From the NCBI RefSeq assembly GCF_001042595.1, contig NZ_AP012326.1, positions 806,001 through 870,000 on the forward strand: a stretch of DNA of 64,000 bases, given 5' to 3'. The position numbers and the translations under genes were made by a program. A model generated the notes under the pieces. It saw only the letters and a program-made list of their open reading frames with translations. It searched no databases and had not been told where the DNA came from. Shown in pieces: positions 50,050 to 60,465 of this stretch. The DNA comes from Bifidobacterium dentium JCM 1195 = DSM 20436 (GTDB lineage Bacteria > Actinomycetota > Actinomycetes > Actinomycetales > Bifidobacteriaceae). Positions within the stretch are counted from its first letter, which is position 1. Every line of letters begins with the position of its first letter.

Positions 50050-51903
50050 TCAGGCGAGACCGGAGAGCCTGTTGATCAGCTCCGGGTCTCGGGTCGCACC
50101 CTTGTCGGCGGAGCGGGCGAAGGCCGCATAGGCCTTGAGCGCCTGGGACACCTTGCGGTCGCGGTGCGCCACGTAGCCGTCTCCGGCTTCGATCTCGGCG
50201 CGACGCTGGGCCAGCTCATCATCGGTCAGCTCGACGTTCACAGTACGGTTCGGAATGTCGATGGTGATGATGTCACCGTTCTTGATCAGCGCGATCGGTC
50301 CCTTGTTCGCCGCTTCAGGCGCGATGTGGCCGATGGACAGGCCCGAGGAGCCGCCGGAATAACGACCGTCGGTCAGGAGGGCCACTTCCTTGCCGATGCC
50401 CTTGCCCTTGACGAAGGAAGTCGGATACAGCATCTCCTGCATGCCCGGTCCGCCCTTCGGACCCTCATAGCGAATCACCAGGGCCATGCCTGGCTTCAGC
50501 GTATCGTTGAGGATGACCTCGATGGCCTCCTCCTGGGATTCCACGACCAGAGCCGGTCCACGGAACGTCCAAATCTCCTTCGGCACGCCTGCGGTCTTGA
50601 CCACACAGCCGTCGGGAGCGAGGTTGCCGCGCAACACGGCTAGGCCGCCTTCGGTGACCGCCGGATGGTCGATGTCATGGATGGCGCCGTTGACACGGTC
50701 GCGGTCGAGCGAATCGAACAGCGTGGTGTGCGTCCACGGATCGGGGGAGACGATGTGGCCCGGAGCGGCCTTGTACATCTGCTGCGCCTCCTCGGTGCAG
50801 GAGTCGCGCATGATGTCCCAATCGTTGAGCTTGTCTTCCAGAGTCTTGTAATCGACGGAATGCACGTCGCGGTGCAGCTTGCCCGCACGGTCGAGTTCGC
50901 CGAGGATGCCGGTGATGCCGCCTGCGCGGTGCACGTCGGAAATCTCCCATTCACCGGACGGCGAGGCCTTGCAGATGCACGGCACGGTATGCGAGATGCG
51001 TTCGATGTCGTCAAGGGTGAAGTCCACATCGGCGGACTGGGCCATGGCGAGGATGTGCAGCACGGTGTTGGTGGAACCGCCCATGGCCACATCCATGGTC
51101 ATGGCGTTCTCGAAGGCCTTCTTGGTGGCGATGGAACGCGGCAGCACGGTCTCATCGTCCTCGTCGTAGTACTGCTTGGCGATCTTGACGATCTGTTCGG
51201 CGGCGCGCTTGAACAGATCCTTGCGGTAGGAGTGGGAGGCGAGGATGGTGCCGTTGCCGGGAAGCGCCAGGCCGATGGCTTCGGTCAGGCAGTTCATCGA
51301 ATTGGCGGTGAACATGCCGGCGCAGGAGCCGCAGGTCGGGCAGACGGTCTTCTCGTAGGCGAGCAGGGCCTCTTCGTCCAGATTGTCGTCGGCGGAGGCG
51401 TACATCACGTCGATCAGATCGGTGTTCTTCTTCACGGTGCCGTCGGGCAGTACGGTGGTACCGGCCTCCATCGGGCCGCCGGAGACGAATACGGTAGGGA
51501 TGTTCAGGCGCAATGCGGCCATGAGCATGCCCGGCACGACCTTGTCGCAGTTCGGGATGCAGATCAGGGCGTCGGCGCAGTGCGCATTCACCTGGTATTC
51601 CACGGTGTCGGCGATGATATCGCGGCTCGGCAGGGAGTAAAGCATGCCGGTGTGACCCATGGCGATGCCGTCGTCGACGGCCATCGTGTTGAACTCACGG
51701 GGGATGCCGCCGGCCTCCTTGATGGCTTCGGAAATCAGTCGGCCGACCTTGTTCAGGTGCACATGGCCCGGCAGGAACTCGTCAAAGGAGTTGGCAATGG
51801 CGATGATCGGCTTGCCAAAGTCCTTGCCGTCCACGCCGGCGGCACGGTAGAGGGCGCGTGCGCCCGCGAATACTCGTCCATTCATCAGTTTTGCAGATCG
51901 CAT
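50050..51903 (-). CDS. ilvD: Dihydroxy-acid dehydratase
   Basis: 617-residue Fe-S enzyme of valine, isoleucine and pantothenate synthesis. Cluster cysteines are in [13 protein letters not shown] and [22 protein letters not shown], and the C-terminal half has [15 protein letters not shown]. Two closely spaced ATGs exist; the ATG at 51903 is seven bases from AGAAGG, while 51909 is only one base away, so I use 51903. It is convergent with gmk, and the shared terminator is split by the IS, which ends 38 bp beyond the ilvD stop. Confidence 0.95.
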   Translation of the reverse strand: MRSAKLMNGRVFAGARALYRAAGVDGKDFGKPIIAIANSFDEFLPGHVHLNKVGRLISEAIKEAGGIPREFNTMAVDDGIAMGHTGMLYSLPSRDIIADTVEYQVNAHCADALICIPNCDKVVPGMLMAALRLNIPTVFVSGGPMEAGTTVLPDGTVKKNTDLIDVMYASADDNLDEEALLAYEKTVCPTCGSCAGMFTANSMNCLTEAIGLALPGNGTILASHSYRKDLFKRAAEQIVKIAKQYYDEDDETVLPRSIATKKAFENAMTMDVAMGGSTNTVLHILAMAQSADVDFTLDDIERISHTVPCICKASPSGEWEISDVHRAGGITGILGELDRAGKLHRDVHSVDYKTLEDKLNDWDIMRDSCTEEAQQMYKAAPGHIVSPDPWTHTTLFDSLDRDRVNGAIHDIDHPAVTEGGLAVLRGNLAPDGCVVKTAGVPKEIWTFRGPALVVESQEEAIEVILNDTLKPGMALVIRYEGPKGGPGMQEMLYPTSFVKGKGIGKEVALLTDGRYSGGSSGLSIGHIAPEAANKGPIALIKNGDIITIDIPNRTVNVELTDDELAQRRAEIEAGDGYVAHRDRKVSQALKAYAAFARSADKGATRDPELINRLSGLA

Positions 51904-52110
51904 TTCCATGCCTTCTATTGTGCTGGCCGAACGGGACACGCGTTTTGTCAAGAGTCACTATGTGGAATTTTCATAAGCGTTACATTCCCCGGACGGCAAG
52001 GCGGCTCCGAATGCCCTGTGTGGGGATTGCGTCCGTCCAGCTGCGCCTCTATACTTACGAGATTGGAAAAGAAGCTTCGCGCTTATCTGATGATTGGGAG
52101 ATAATCAACT

Positions 52111-52395
52111 ATGGCATTCGGCACTCAGCCAACCCCGACCGGACTTGCGGATCCGCCGATCGACGATCTGATGGAGCATGCGGACTCCAAGTACGCCTTG
52201 GCTATTTTCGCCGCCAAGCGTGCTCGCCAGATCAATTCCTACTTTACCCAGCTCAATGAGGGTCTGCTGCAGAACGTCGGCCCGCTGGTGGAGTACCAGA
52301 ACCAGGAAAAGCCGTTGTCCATCGCGTTCCGCGAGATCAACGATGGTCTGCTGGAGGAGACCCTCGGCGAGGACGACCTGACCGAAGGCAACTGA
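52111..52395 (+). CDS. rpoZ: RNA polymerase omega subunit
   Basis: 94-residue omega subunit. The conserved [20 protein letters not shown] (about residues 29-48) and the C-terminal [17 protein letters not shown] are typical of the actinobacterial protein. It precedes metK by 183 bp, the usual actinobacterial neighbourhood. Confidence 0.92.
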   Translation: MAFGTQPTPTGLADPPIDDLMEHADSKYALAIFAAKRARQINSYFTQLNEGLLQNVGPLVEYQNQEKPLSIAFREINDGLLEETLGEDDLTEGN

Positions 52396-52578
52396 TTTCC
52401 AAGGAATCGCGCCTGATTTATTTTCTTTCGCCCCGATACCTGAACGGAGCGCATGAGATGATGGTTGCAAAACCATTGATTGCGTCCTGAGGGTTGGGGC
52501 GTTTTCTATATTCGCCATTCACGACAACAGACATCCGGGCGGAGTTGGGATGACCGCCCTAGGAAAGGAGCAGCCGGC

Positions 52579-53793
52579 ATGGCTGAATTGAAGTTGATTT
52601 CCGCCGAATCGGTGACGGAAGGACATCCGGACAAGGTCTGCGATCAGATTTCCGATGCGATTCTCGACGATATGCTGCGTCAGGATCCGCAGTCGCATGT
52701 GGCCGTGGAAACCTGCGCTACCACCGGACAGTTCTTCGTGTTCGGCGAGGTGACCAGCGAGGGATATAGCGACATCCAGAACATCGTGCGTACCGTGGTC
52801 AGGAACATCGGTTACACCAGTTCCAGGGTCGGCCTCGATGCCAACTCCTGCGGCGTGATGGTCTCCCTGACCGAGCAGAGCTCCGAAATCAACCAAGGTG
52901 TGGCACGTCTCGACCGTGAGAAGGAGTCCGCGGCCTCCCGCGAAGAGCGCTATGAGGCGCAGGGAGCCGGCGACCAAGGCGTGATGTTCGGCTACGCCTG
53001 CGATGAGACCGACGTGCTCATGCCCTTGCCGATCTATCTGGCCCACCGCCTGGCCCATCGTCTGACCGAAGTGCGCAAGAGCGGTGAAGTGACGCACCTG
53101 CGACCGGACGGCAAAACTCAGGTGACCATCGAATATGACGACGACGATCGTCCGGTCCGTCTCGATACCGTGCTGGTCTCCACGCAGCATGATCCCGAAG
53201 TGGATCAGGCTTGGCTCAAGGAACAGCTGACTGAACATGTGATTCGCCCGGTGCTTGACGACGTGCTTGCCGATCGCGTGACGCACGATGAATACCGTGT
53301 GCTGGTGAACCCGACCGGCTCGTTCGTACTTGGCGGTCCGGCCGCGGATGCGGGACTGACCGGACGCAAGATCATCGTCGACACCTATGGTGGCGCGGCG
53401 CACCACGGCGGCGGTGCCTTCTCCGGCAAGGATCCGAGCAAGGTGGATCGTTCCGCGGCCTATGCGGCCCGTTGGGTGGCCAAGAACATCGTGGCCGCAG
53501 GCCTTGCCCGCAAGGTCGAGGTGCAGGTGGCCTACGCCATCGGCGTGGCCGATCCGGTATCCATCAACGTGGAGACCTATGGTACCGAAATGGGAGTGAC
53601 CCGCGAGCGGATTCAGCAGGCGGTACGCAAGGTATTCGATCTGCGTCCGGCCGCCATCATCGACGAACTTGACCTGAAACGCCCGATTTACGCCAAAACC
53701 GCCGCATATGGTCACTTCGGGCGCGCTGACGCCGACTTCACGTGGGAGATCGTCAACAAGGTCGATGACCTCAAGGCGGCGATCGCCGAGTAG
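52579..53793 (+). CDS. metK: S-adenosylmethionine synthetase
   Basis: 404-residue enzyme forming SAM from methionine and ATP. The start [24 protein letters not shown], the mid motif [16 protein letters not shown] and the P-loop-like [25 protein letters not shown] are diagnostic. The ORF is open 33 codons upstream, but the ATG at 52579 follows AGGAAAGGAG and starts the conserved protein. The 183-bp leader contains a small hairpin (ATGGTT/AACCAT near 52462) but no SAM riboswitch class that I recognise. Confidence 0.97.
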   Translation: MAELKLISAESVTEGHPDKVCDQISDAILDDMLRQDPQSHVAVETCATTGQFFVFGEVTSEGYSDIQNIVRTVVRNIGYTSSRVGLDANSCGVMVSLTEQSSEINQGVARLDREKESAASREERYEAQGAGDQGVMFGYACDETDVLMPLPIYLAHRLAHRLTEVRKSGEVTHLRPDGKTQVTIEYDDDDRPVRLDTVLVSTQHDPEVDQAWLKEQLTEHVIRPVLDDVLADRVTHDEYRVLVNPTGSFVLGGPAADAGLTGRKIIVDTYGGAAHHGGGAFSGKDPSKVDRSAAYAARWVAKNIVAAGLARKVEVQVAYAIGVADPVSINVETYGTEMGVTRERIQQAVRKVFDLRPAAIIDELDLKRPIYAKTAAYGHFGRADADFTWEIVNKVDDLKAAIAE

Positions 53794-53847
53794 GGCGAAC
53801 GCCGAGAGTACGTATGTCAAACGGGTGGCTGCGTTACTCTTGGAATC

Positions 53848-56079
53848 ATGACCTTTGAGGATGCCGAGCAGCTGGCGCTTGACGGGCTTGCCCCGCGCAA
53901 GCGGCGCAAACGCATGCCCGTAGCCAAAACGCCGGCTGCCGAGCATCCCGTGGCCCAAGTGGTGTTGGACGTGCAGGCCACGCATCTGGGACAGACCTTC
54001 GACTATTACGTCGAGGAGAAATATTCCGAGGTGGCCCGGCCCGGCGTGATGGTGCGCGTGCGATTCGGAGGCCAACGCGTCAATGGCATTATCTGGAATC
54101 GGACGGATGTCAGCGATACTCCGGCGTCCGCATTGCGCTTCATCGACCGTGTGGTCACCGACGGCGTGCTGGTTCCAAAGGCCATGCGCGAGGACATTAC
54201 GTTGATCGCCGACGCTTTCGGGGGTACCCGCGCCAATATTCTGCGTCTTGCCGTGCCGCCGCGTGTGGCACGAGTGGAGCAGGAACAGCGACGAAGCGGA
54301 TCCACGGCACGCGAGGGCAGGGCAAGGGCGGAACGTCTGCTCGCCGTGGAGCAGGAGCACTTCGACCAGCTGAAGGCCCGGTACGGTGGCGTCAACCTGC
54401 TACGGGAGGCTCTGGAAGGCTCGCGTTTTCAATCCTTCGTATTCGACACCCTTCCGGGATTCGACCATTGGCGACGATGTGCGGCATGGATGGTGGCCGC
54501 CGCGCTTTCGCACAACAGACCGGCCGTGATCGTGCTGCCTACCATGCGCGAAATCAACGATATGATCGAAACCCTGCAATCCATCGGACTGCGTGTGTTC
54601 GCCCAAACCAACGCCTCCAGCGGCGGCTACGACGGTGACATGGCCGTGCTGAATGCGCAGATGCCGCCTGCGGAACGATATCGTGCCTATCTGGCTGCGA
54701 GCAGTGGACGGGTGTCATGCATCATCGGAACGCGGGCCGCCATGTATGCGCCGGTGGAAGGTCGTGCCCTGTTTCTGATCGTGGATGATGTGTGCTATCA
54801 GGATGCCGACGGCATGATGCCTTACGCCAATGCCAGAGGGGTATTGCGTCTGCGTGCCAAGGCCCATGGCGGAGTATTCGTGGCGATGGCGAATGCCCGA
54901 AGCGTGCAGAGCCAATGGGAAACCGATGCCACACATGTGGGGGAGACGCCGGTCAGCGGCTTCAGTACGCCGATTCATGCGCTTCCGGCGGTGACTAAAG
55001 AGGCGAGTCCGTGGATTCGCTGGCTCAACCGTGACGAGTTGGCGCGTGTCGCGGATCCGACCATCGGCGCCCGTGTGCCGCACACGGCCGTACGCGTGCT
55101 GTCCAAGGGACTGGAAAGCGGTCCGGTGCTGTTGTCCATTCCGCAGGATGGCATCACCGAGGCGCTGAGTTGCTCGCAATGCCACCGCCAGGCGCGATGT
55201 GCGCAATGCACCGGGCCACTGGAACGCTTGCAGGACGGTTCGATTCGATGCCGTTGGTGCGGTGCCGCCACCGTGCAATGGTCATGCCCCGCCTGCCATA
55301 ACGAACGTATGCGCGTGGTGCGGGTCGGTGCGGCCGGTACCGCGCAGGAACTGGGCAAACTGTTCCGTGGCGTGCCGATCGTGATATCCACGCCAAGCCA
55401 GCCACGAGGCATTGTGCCGGACATTGCCTTTGCGCCGCAGCTGGTCATCGCCACCCCCGGCGCCGAACCTCGTGTGCGGGGGACCAGCCCGTACGAGTGC
55501 GAATATCGGGCGGTGGCGATTCTGGATGCCTGGATCAGCCTGTATGCATTCGGCATCGATGCGGGCGTGGATACGCTCACCGCCTGGATGCGTGCGGTGT
55601 CGCTGTGCGCGCCACGGGTCAGGGACGGACAGGCGTTGCTGCTTGGCGAGACCGATCCGGTGCTCGCCCAATCATTGATGTTGTGGAATTCACCGCGGTT
55701 GGCGCAGACCGAGCTTGAAGAGCGTGCGCAGACGGCCCTGCCCCCGGTGTTCGCGGCGGCATGCGTATGGGGTCGCCGAAGTGCGGTGAAAACGGCGCTG
55801 GAACGAATCGGCGCTCTGTCGGGCGGTGACTGGGCCACCATCGAAACCGTGGAAGGTGTCATGCCTTCGGTGCTGGGCCCCGTGCCGATTCCGCAGCCAC
55901 GCACCATCGATACCCGTGAGCTGGAGGTGACCGCCGACCGGGTCAAGGCGATCGTGCGTGTGCCGCAAGGCAAACGTGCCGAACTGGCCCTGCGACTGCG
56001 CAACGCCAGCGCAAGGCATGTAGCCGCACGGGAGGCGGGCGAGCTTCGGTTCCAACTCGATCCGAAGGAACGCATCTAA
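53848..56079 (+). CDS. priA: Primosomal protein N' (PriA), actinobacterial helicase-defective form
   Basis: 743-residue PriA homologue. The N-terminal 3' DNA-binding domain (AQVVLDVQATHLGQTFDYYVEE) and the four-CxxC zinc region CSQCHRQARCAQC ... CRWCGA ... CPACHNER (about residues 442-490) are intact. The Walker A site has no GKS/T (the region reads FDTLPGFDHWRR) and the DEAH box is replaced by VDDVCYQDADG, so it cannot be an active helicase. This is the known state of actinobacterial PriA proteins. It probably acts in replication restart as a DNA-binding platform. Confidence 0.9.
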   Translation: MTFEDAEQLALDGLAPRKRRKRMPVAKTPAAEHPVAQVVLDVQATHLGQTFDYYVEEKYSEVARPGVMVRVRFGGQRVNGIIWNRTDVSDTPASALRFIDRVVTDGVLVPKAMREDITLIADAFGGTRANILRLAVPPRVARVEQEQRRSGSTAREGRARAERLLAVEQEHFDQLKARYGGVNLLREALEGSRFQSFVFDTLPGFDHWRRCAAWMVAAALSHNRPAVIVLPTMREINDMIETLQSIGLRVFAQTNASSGGYDGDMAVLNAQMPPAERYRAYLAASSGRVSCIIGTRAAMYAPVEGRALFLIVDDVCYQDADGMMPYANARGVLRLRAKAHGGVFVAMANARSVQSQWETDATHVGETPVSGFSTPIHALPAVTKEASPWIRWLNRDELARVADPTIGARVPHTAVRVLSKGLESGPVLLSIPQDGITEALSCSQCHRQARCAQCTGPLERLQDGSIRCRWCGAATVQWSCPACHNERMRVVRVGAAGTAQELGKLFRGVPIVISTPSQPRGIVPDIAFAPQLVIATPGAEPRVRGTSPYECEYRAVAILDAWISLYAFGIDAGVDTLTAWMRAVSLCAPRVRDGQALLLGETDPVLAQSLMLWNSPRLAQTELEERAQTALPPVFAAACVWGRRSAVKTALERIGALSGGDWATIETVEGVMPSVLGPVPIPQPRTIDTRELEVTADRVKAIVRVPQGKRAELALRLRNASARHVAAREAGELRFQLDPKERI

Positions 56080-56186
56080 GCATTCCAAAAGCGCCTTGTC
56101 GAAACCATTTGTGAAGGTCACGTCCTCTCGCCGTGAAACACTATGGAAGACCTGAAGGACTCCATCGAATATGAACGGAGGAACGC

Positions 56187-56897
56187 ATGAAAGGCTGGCC
56201 TGGAGAGCCCGACATGGAATACGACGTGCTGATGGCCGACGGCGAGGCGGCCGCCAACGCGGGCAAGCCGATCACCGATGTGATCTTCGATTTCGGCAAT
56301 GTGCTGATATATTGGGATCCGGCCGCGGTGATGACGCCGCGATACGACGATGAGCTCGTCGAGCGGTTCCTCGACAACGACATCTCGGGCTTCTACGACA
56401 TCAACAACCTGCTGGACGGTGGCATGTCCAACGACGAAGGCGTGGCGCTGATGCGTAAGACCAGTGGCGACCAGTGGGCCGACATGCTGCAGTACTATCT
56501 TGACAACTTCGTCGATTCACTCACAGGCGTCGTGCCCGGCGCCCGTGTGCTGATCAACGATTTGAAGGCCGCTGGCATCGGCGTCTGGGGATTGAGCAAT
56601 TGGCAGAAGGACCTGTTCCCGATTGCGCTGGAACACTACGATATCCTGCAGACGCTGAACGATCGCGTGGTTTCCGGCTACGTCGAGCTGCGCAAGCCGC
56701 ACAAAGACATCTATGAGCATGCGTTGGACCGGTTCGGCATCAATGCCGCAGGTGCGATGTTCGTGGACGACAAGGCGATGAACATCGTCGGGGCGAACGA
56801 GGCCGGCATTCGTGGTGTGCGATTCAAGGATTCGCGTGCCCTGCGCAGGTTGCTAATCGCCAACGGCGTCGATATTCCCGCCGTACTGCAGGCGTGA
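56187..56897 (+). CDS. HAD-superfamily phosphatase, YihX-like
   Basis: 236-residue class IA HAD hydrolase. Motif I is VIFDFGNVLIYWD (about residues 33-45), motif II GVWGLSNW, and motif III/IV RKPHKDIYEHAL ... AMFVDDKAMNIVGA. Motif I has G-N in place of the second aspartate, as in YihX-type sugar phosphatases. A GGAGG Shine-Dalgarno supports the ATG at 56187, giving about 28 residues before the domain. It lies between priA and fmt; the substrate is unknown. Confidence 0.85.
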   Translation: MKGWPGEPDMEYDVLMADGEAAANAGKPITDVIFDFGNVLIYWDPAAVMTPRYDDELVERFLDNDISGFYDINNLLDGGMSNDEGVALMRKTSGDQWADMLQYYLDNFVDSLTGVVPGARVLINDLKAAGIGVWGLSNWQKDLFPIALEHYDILQTLNDRVVSGYVELRKPHKDIYEHALDRFGINAAGAMFVDDKAMNIVGANEAGIRGVRFKDSRALRRLLIANGVDIPAVLQA

Positions 56898-56975
56898 CGT
56901 TCGCGATCGTCGCGGCATCGATCCCGCGACGTCGATGATGGTTTGTGATTGAGATGTGGACAAGGAGTCTGATTC

Positions 56976-57941
56976 ATGCTGAAAGTGCTTTTCGCCGGTT
57001 CTCCGGAAGTCGCCGTACCGTCGCTGAGGATGCTTGCCGAAGATACCGAGCATTTTGAGGTAGTGGCCGTACTCACCCGTCCGGACGCACCGACCGGCCG
57101 CGGACGCAAGCTCGTACCGAATCCGGTCAAGCAGGCCGCGCTGGAATTGGGATTGCCAGTCATCGAATCCGATCCGAGCGAAGAGACCTTCATCAACGAA
57201 CTCACGGCCACCGGCGCACAGGCCGCCGCCGTGGTGGCCTACGGCAAGATCCTCAAGCAGGAGGTCTTGGACGCCTTGCCCATGGGCTGGTACAACCTGC
57301 ATTTCTCGCTGTTGCCGCAATGGCGTGGCGCCGCTCCGGTGCAGCGTTCCATCTGGGCAGGGGACACTTTGACCGGCGCCACGGTGTTCCGCATCGTCAG
57401 GAAGATGGATGCAGGCCCGATTCTGGCGCAATCCACCGTGGAAATCGGTGCGCACGAAACCTCCGGCGAACTGCTGAACCGTTTGGCTGAAGATGGCTCC
57501 CGATTGCTGGCCGCTTCGCTGCAGGCCTTGGCCGATGATCAGATCGCGCCGGTCGAACAGCCCGCAGGCGCCTATGAAATCGCCCAGAAGATCACCGTTG
57601 AGGATGCGCGCATTCGCTTCGACGTTCCTGCGTTCGCCGTCGACCGGCAGATTCGTGCCTGCACTCCGAATCCTGGCGCCTGGTGCGAACTGCATGCCAG
57701 CGCTGACGCCGAGCCGACCACCCTGCATGTGTTGCGTGCGCAGACGTCCGACATGGACAATCCGAATGTGCCCGCCACGCTCGAACCGGGACGAATCGTG
57801 GCAGGCAAGAAGCATGTGTGGATCGGCACCGCCACCCAGCCGTTGGAGCTGCTCGAAGTCAAGGCTCAGGGCAAAAAGGCCATGCGTGCCGCTGACTGGG
57901 CCCGTGGAGCCCGCCTCGACGGGACGGCTTTCTGTAGGTAA
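56976..57941 (+). CDS. fmt: Methionyl-tRNA formyltransferase
   Basis: 321-residue enzyme formylating initiator tRNA. The formyltransferase domain begins [17 protein letters not shown], with the substrate loop [13 protein letters not shown], the catalytic [24 protein letters not shown] (about residues 107-130) and the [11 protein letters not shown] segment; the C-terminal OB-like domain follows from about 205. A good AAGGAG precedes the ATG. Confidence 0.96.
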   Translation: MLKVLFAGSPEVAVPSLRMLAEDTEHFEVVAVLTRPDAPTGRGRKLVPNPVKQAALELGLPVIESDPSEETFINELTATGAQAAAVVAYGKILKQEVLDALPMGWYNLHFSLLPQWRGAAPVQRSIWAGDTLTGATVFRIVRKMDAGPILAQSTVEIGAHETSGELLNRLAEDGSRLLAASLQALADDQIAPVEQPAGAYEIAQKITVEDARIRFDVPAFAVDRQIRACTPNPGAWCELHASADAEPTTLHVLRAQTSDMDNPNVPATLEPGRIVAGKKHVWIGTATQPLELLEVKAQGKKAMRAADWARGARLDGTAFCR

Positions 57942-58126
57942 CAGTCGGCTATGGCGTCCGCAGTGACGGACGGCATGCATTGACGACACGCTCCGGGCCG
58001 TTCAGGACAAGTCTTTACGGCTCTTTACGGCCTTACAGCGCATGCCAATCCGACACCTGCCGTACGTGCGGATGCTACGTCATTCCGCAAGCCGCGCGGT
58101 TGCGACGGGTACGCGCAGCGGAGGGG

Positions 58127-58801
58127 CTATCTGAGAAAATCGAGGATCTTGATGAGGTCACGTTCGTTCAGACGGTGCGGAGCCTCCTGCTGGACCTTCG
58201 GTTTGGCGCAGAATGCCACGCCCAATCCCGCCGCATGAATCATCGGCAGATCGTTGGCTCCGTCGCCCACGGCCACGGTTTGCGCCATGCTGACTCCCAT
58301 TCGGCCGGCCCATGTGCGCAATGATTCCAGCTTGACGTCCTTGGTGACGATATCGCCAAGGACGCGGCCCGTCAGCCTGCCACCGGCGGTTTCGAGACGG
58401 TTCGCAATCCAGTAATCGATGTTTGCGTCGGATGCGAGACGATCCACGACTTCATGAAATCCTCCGGAGACGACGCCGATCTTCCAGCCATAGTCGTGCA
58501 ACGCATCGATGAGGGCAAGCGCGCCGTTCGTGAAATGGACGGCATGGTAGACATCGTCGAACATCGAAATCGGCAAATCCTTCAGCAATGCGACGCGGGC
58601 ACGCAACGCATCGCGGAAATCCAATTCGCCGTTCATCGCACGGGCGGTGACGGATGCGATTCGATCACCGACGCCGGCGGCGACGCCGAGCTCGTCGATG
58701 ACCTCTTCGTCAATCAACGTGGAATCCACATCCATTACCAGCAGTCCGGGGTGGGACAACGTGGGCACGGTGGCAGCATTCAGCGTTTCTTCTTCAAGCA
58801 T
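58127..58801 (-). CDS. serB: Phosphoserine phosphatase
   Basis: 224-residue HAD hydrolase of serine synthesis. The nucleophile motif MDVDSTLIDEEVIDEL is at about residues 23-38, motif II GVVSGGFHEVVDRLA near 109-123 and motif IV AVGDGANDLPMIHAAGLGVAFCAKP near 176-200. The typical phosphoserine-specific tail (APHRLNERDLIKILDFL) is present; no N-terminal ACT domain. Divergent from the ARC ATPase gene. Confidence 0.93.
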   Translation of the reverse strand: MLEEETLNAATVPTLSHPGLLVMDVDSTLIDEEVIDELGVAAGVGDRIASVTARAMNGELDFRDALRARVALLKDLPISMFDDVYHAVHFTNGALALIDALHDYGWKIGVVSGGFHEVVDRLASDANIDYWIANRLETAGGRLTGRVLGDIVTKDVKLESLRTWAGRMGVSMAQTVAVGDGANDLPMIHAAGLGVAFCAKPKVQQEAPHRLNERDLIKILDFLR

Positions 58802-58872
58802 GGTTTCGATTGTCGGAAAGCATTAGGACAATGGGTATTCTGGACGGTGAATCGAAGAAAGCGAGGGTCGGC

Positions 58873-60420
58873 ATGGAACGGCAGGATGAGAGGTTGCGGT
58901 CCCTCAGTGAGGCCAATGACCGGCTGATGGCCAAGAACCATGCGTTGGCGAAGGCATTGACCCGTGCCACGCAAGAACTCACCAAGGCCAAGGCGCAACT
59001 GAATCAGTTGGCCGGGCCTCCCATGACTTTCGCCACCATGATACGCGTGCATGCGGCGAACACCGACGAACAGGGGGTGCAGCACGCCAGCGCCGAGGTG
59101 ATTTCGGGCACGCGGCGCATGATCGTGCCGGTGGCGGCGAACGTACAGGCGTCGCGGCTGGAGGCGGGACGTACGGTGCTGCTCAACGAGAACATGGTGA
59201 TAGTGGATCAGCATGACACCGACACCTTGGGTTCGGTGCGCACCGTCAGACAGGTTCTTGACGACGGTCGTCTGCTGGTGGCCGACAGTGGAGGCAACGT
59301 CACGTTGGTACGCCGTGCCGGCACACTCGCCAAGGAGAACGTCAATACCGGCGATCGGGTGAGCGTGGATTCCTCCGTCCGCTTCGCGCTGACCCTGATT
59401 CCCGTCGAGGATGACGCCGATCTGGTGCTTGAGGAGACTCCGGACGTCACCTTCGACGACATCGGCGGTCTGGACGAACAGATCGAGCGCATCCGTGACG
59501 CCGTGCAGATGCCGTTCCTGCACCGTGAGCTGTTCGAACGCTATGATTTGAAACCGCCGAAAGGGGTGTTGCTGTACGGCCCGCCCGGCAACGGCAAGAC
59601 GCTGATCGCCAAGGCCGTGGCAAACGCGCTCGCCGAAGGTTCCGGCGCGGGGTCGGGCGTGTTCCTTTCCGTGAAGGGGCCGGAGCTGCTCAACAAGTTC
59701 GTCGGTGAGTCGGAACGTCTGATTCGCATGATTTTCAGACGTGCGCGCGAACGTGCCGCCGACGGCAGGCCGGTCATCGTGTTCATCGACGAGATGGATT
59801 CGTTGCTGCGCACTCGCGGTTCCGGCGTGTCCTCCGACGTGGAAACCACCATCGTGCCGCAGTTCCTCTCCGAACTCGACGGTGTGGAAAGCCTTGACAA
59901 TGTGATGGTGATCGGAGCCTCCAACCGCATCGATATGATCGATCCGGCCGTGTTGCGTCCGGGTCGACTGGATGTGAAAATCCGTGTGGAACGTCCGAAA
60001 GCGAAGCAGGCCGAGCAGATCATCCGCCACTATCTGACCGACGACCTGCCGCTCACGCCGGGCATCGAGGCGAAGGCCCTGACCAGCGTGCTCGTCGCCG
60101 ACATCTATGCGGTCAGCGAGCATCGCCACCTATGCGACGTCTGCGACGAACACGGGCAGTGGTCGCCGGTCTATCTGGCCGACGTGGTTTCCGGAGCGGT
60201 ATTGAAGAACGTCGTGGATCGCGCCAAGACAAAGGCCGTCAAAATCTCCATCGAATCGGCGGAGCCCGCGGCGATCGGCGTGAATCTGCTGGCGAAGGCC
60301 GTGCAGGAGGAATTCGAAGAGACCCGTGACGCCGTGCTGGACGCCGATCCGGTGCAGTGGAGTCGAATCAACGGATTCGAGGCCGGGCATGTGACACGCA
60401 TCAGGCCGACGGCGCAATAA
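58873..60420 (+). CDS. arc: ARC/Mpa-type AAA ATPase of the pupylation locus
   Basis: 515-residue hexameric ATPase that in mycobacteria binds Pup and threads tagged proteins. An N-terminal coiled coil (about residues 1-47, the Pup-binding region), two OB folds (about 50-180) and one AAA domain follow, with Walker A GPPGNGKT at 236-243 and Walker B VIVFIDEMDS at 301-310. The mycobacterial C-terminal GQYL tail that docks to the 20S proteasome is missing; the protein ends RPTAQ. Longer starts (TTG 58810, ATG 58831) are in frame, but the ATG at 58873 has GAGGG five bases ahead and leaves room for divergent promoters with serB. Confidence 0.92.
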   Translation: MERQDERLRSLSEANDRLMAKNHALAKALTRATQELTKAKAQLNQLAGPPMTFATMIRVHAANTDEQGVQHASAEVISGTRRMIVPVAANVQASRLEAGRTVLLNENMVIVDQHDTDTLGSVRTVRQVLDDGRLLVADSGGNVTLVRRAGTLAKENVNTGDRVSVDSSVRFALTLIPVEDDADLVLEETPDVTFDDIGGLDEQIERIRDAVQMPFLHRELFERYDLKPPKGVLLYGPPGNGKTLIAKAVANALAEGSGAGSGVFLSVKGPELLNKFVGESERLIRMIFRRARERAADGRPVIVFIDEMDSLLRTRGSGVSSDVETTIVPQFLSELDGVESLDNVMVIGASNRIDMIDPAVLRPGRLDVKIRVERPKAKQAEQIIRHYLTDDLPLTPGIEAKALTSVLVADIYAVSEHRHLCDVCDEHGQWSPVYLADVVSGAVLKNVVDRAKTKAVKISIESAEPAAIGVNLLAKAVQEEFEETRDAVLDADPVQWSRINGFEAGHVTRIRPTAQ

Positions 60421-60465
60421 CCGGATCGGATCGGCCGGTATAGGGCAGAGGAAAGGAATCGGGAG

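Noticed and set aside
52396..52578. SAM riboswitch in front of metK
   Set aside because: Only one short hairpin is visible and none of the conserved cores of SAM riboswitch classes that I know is present.
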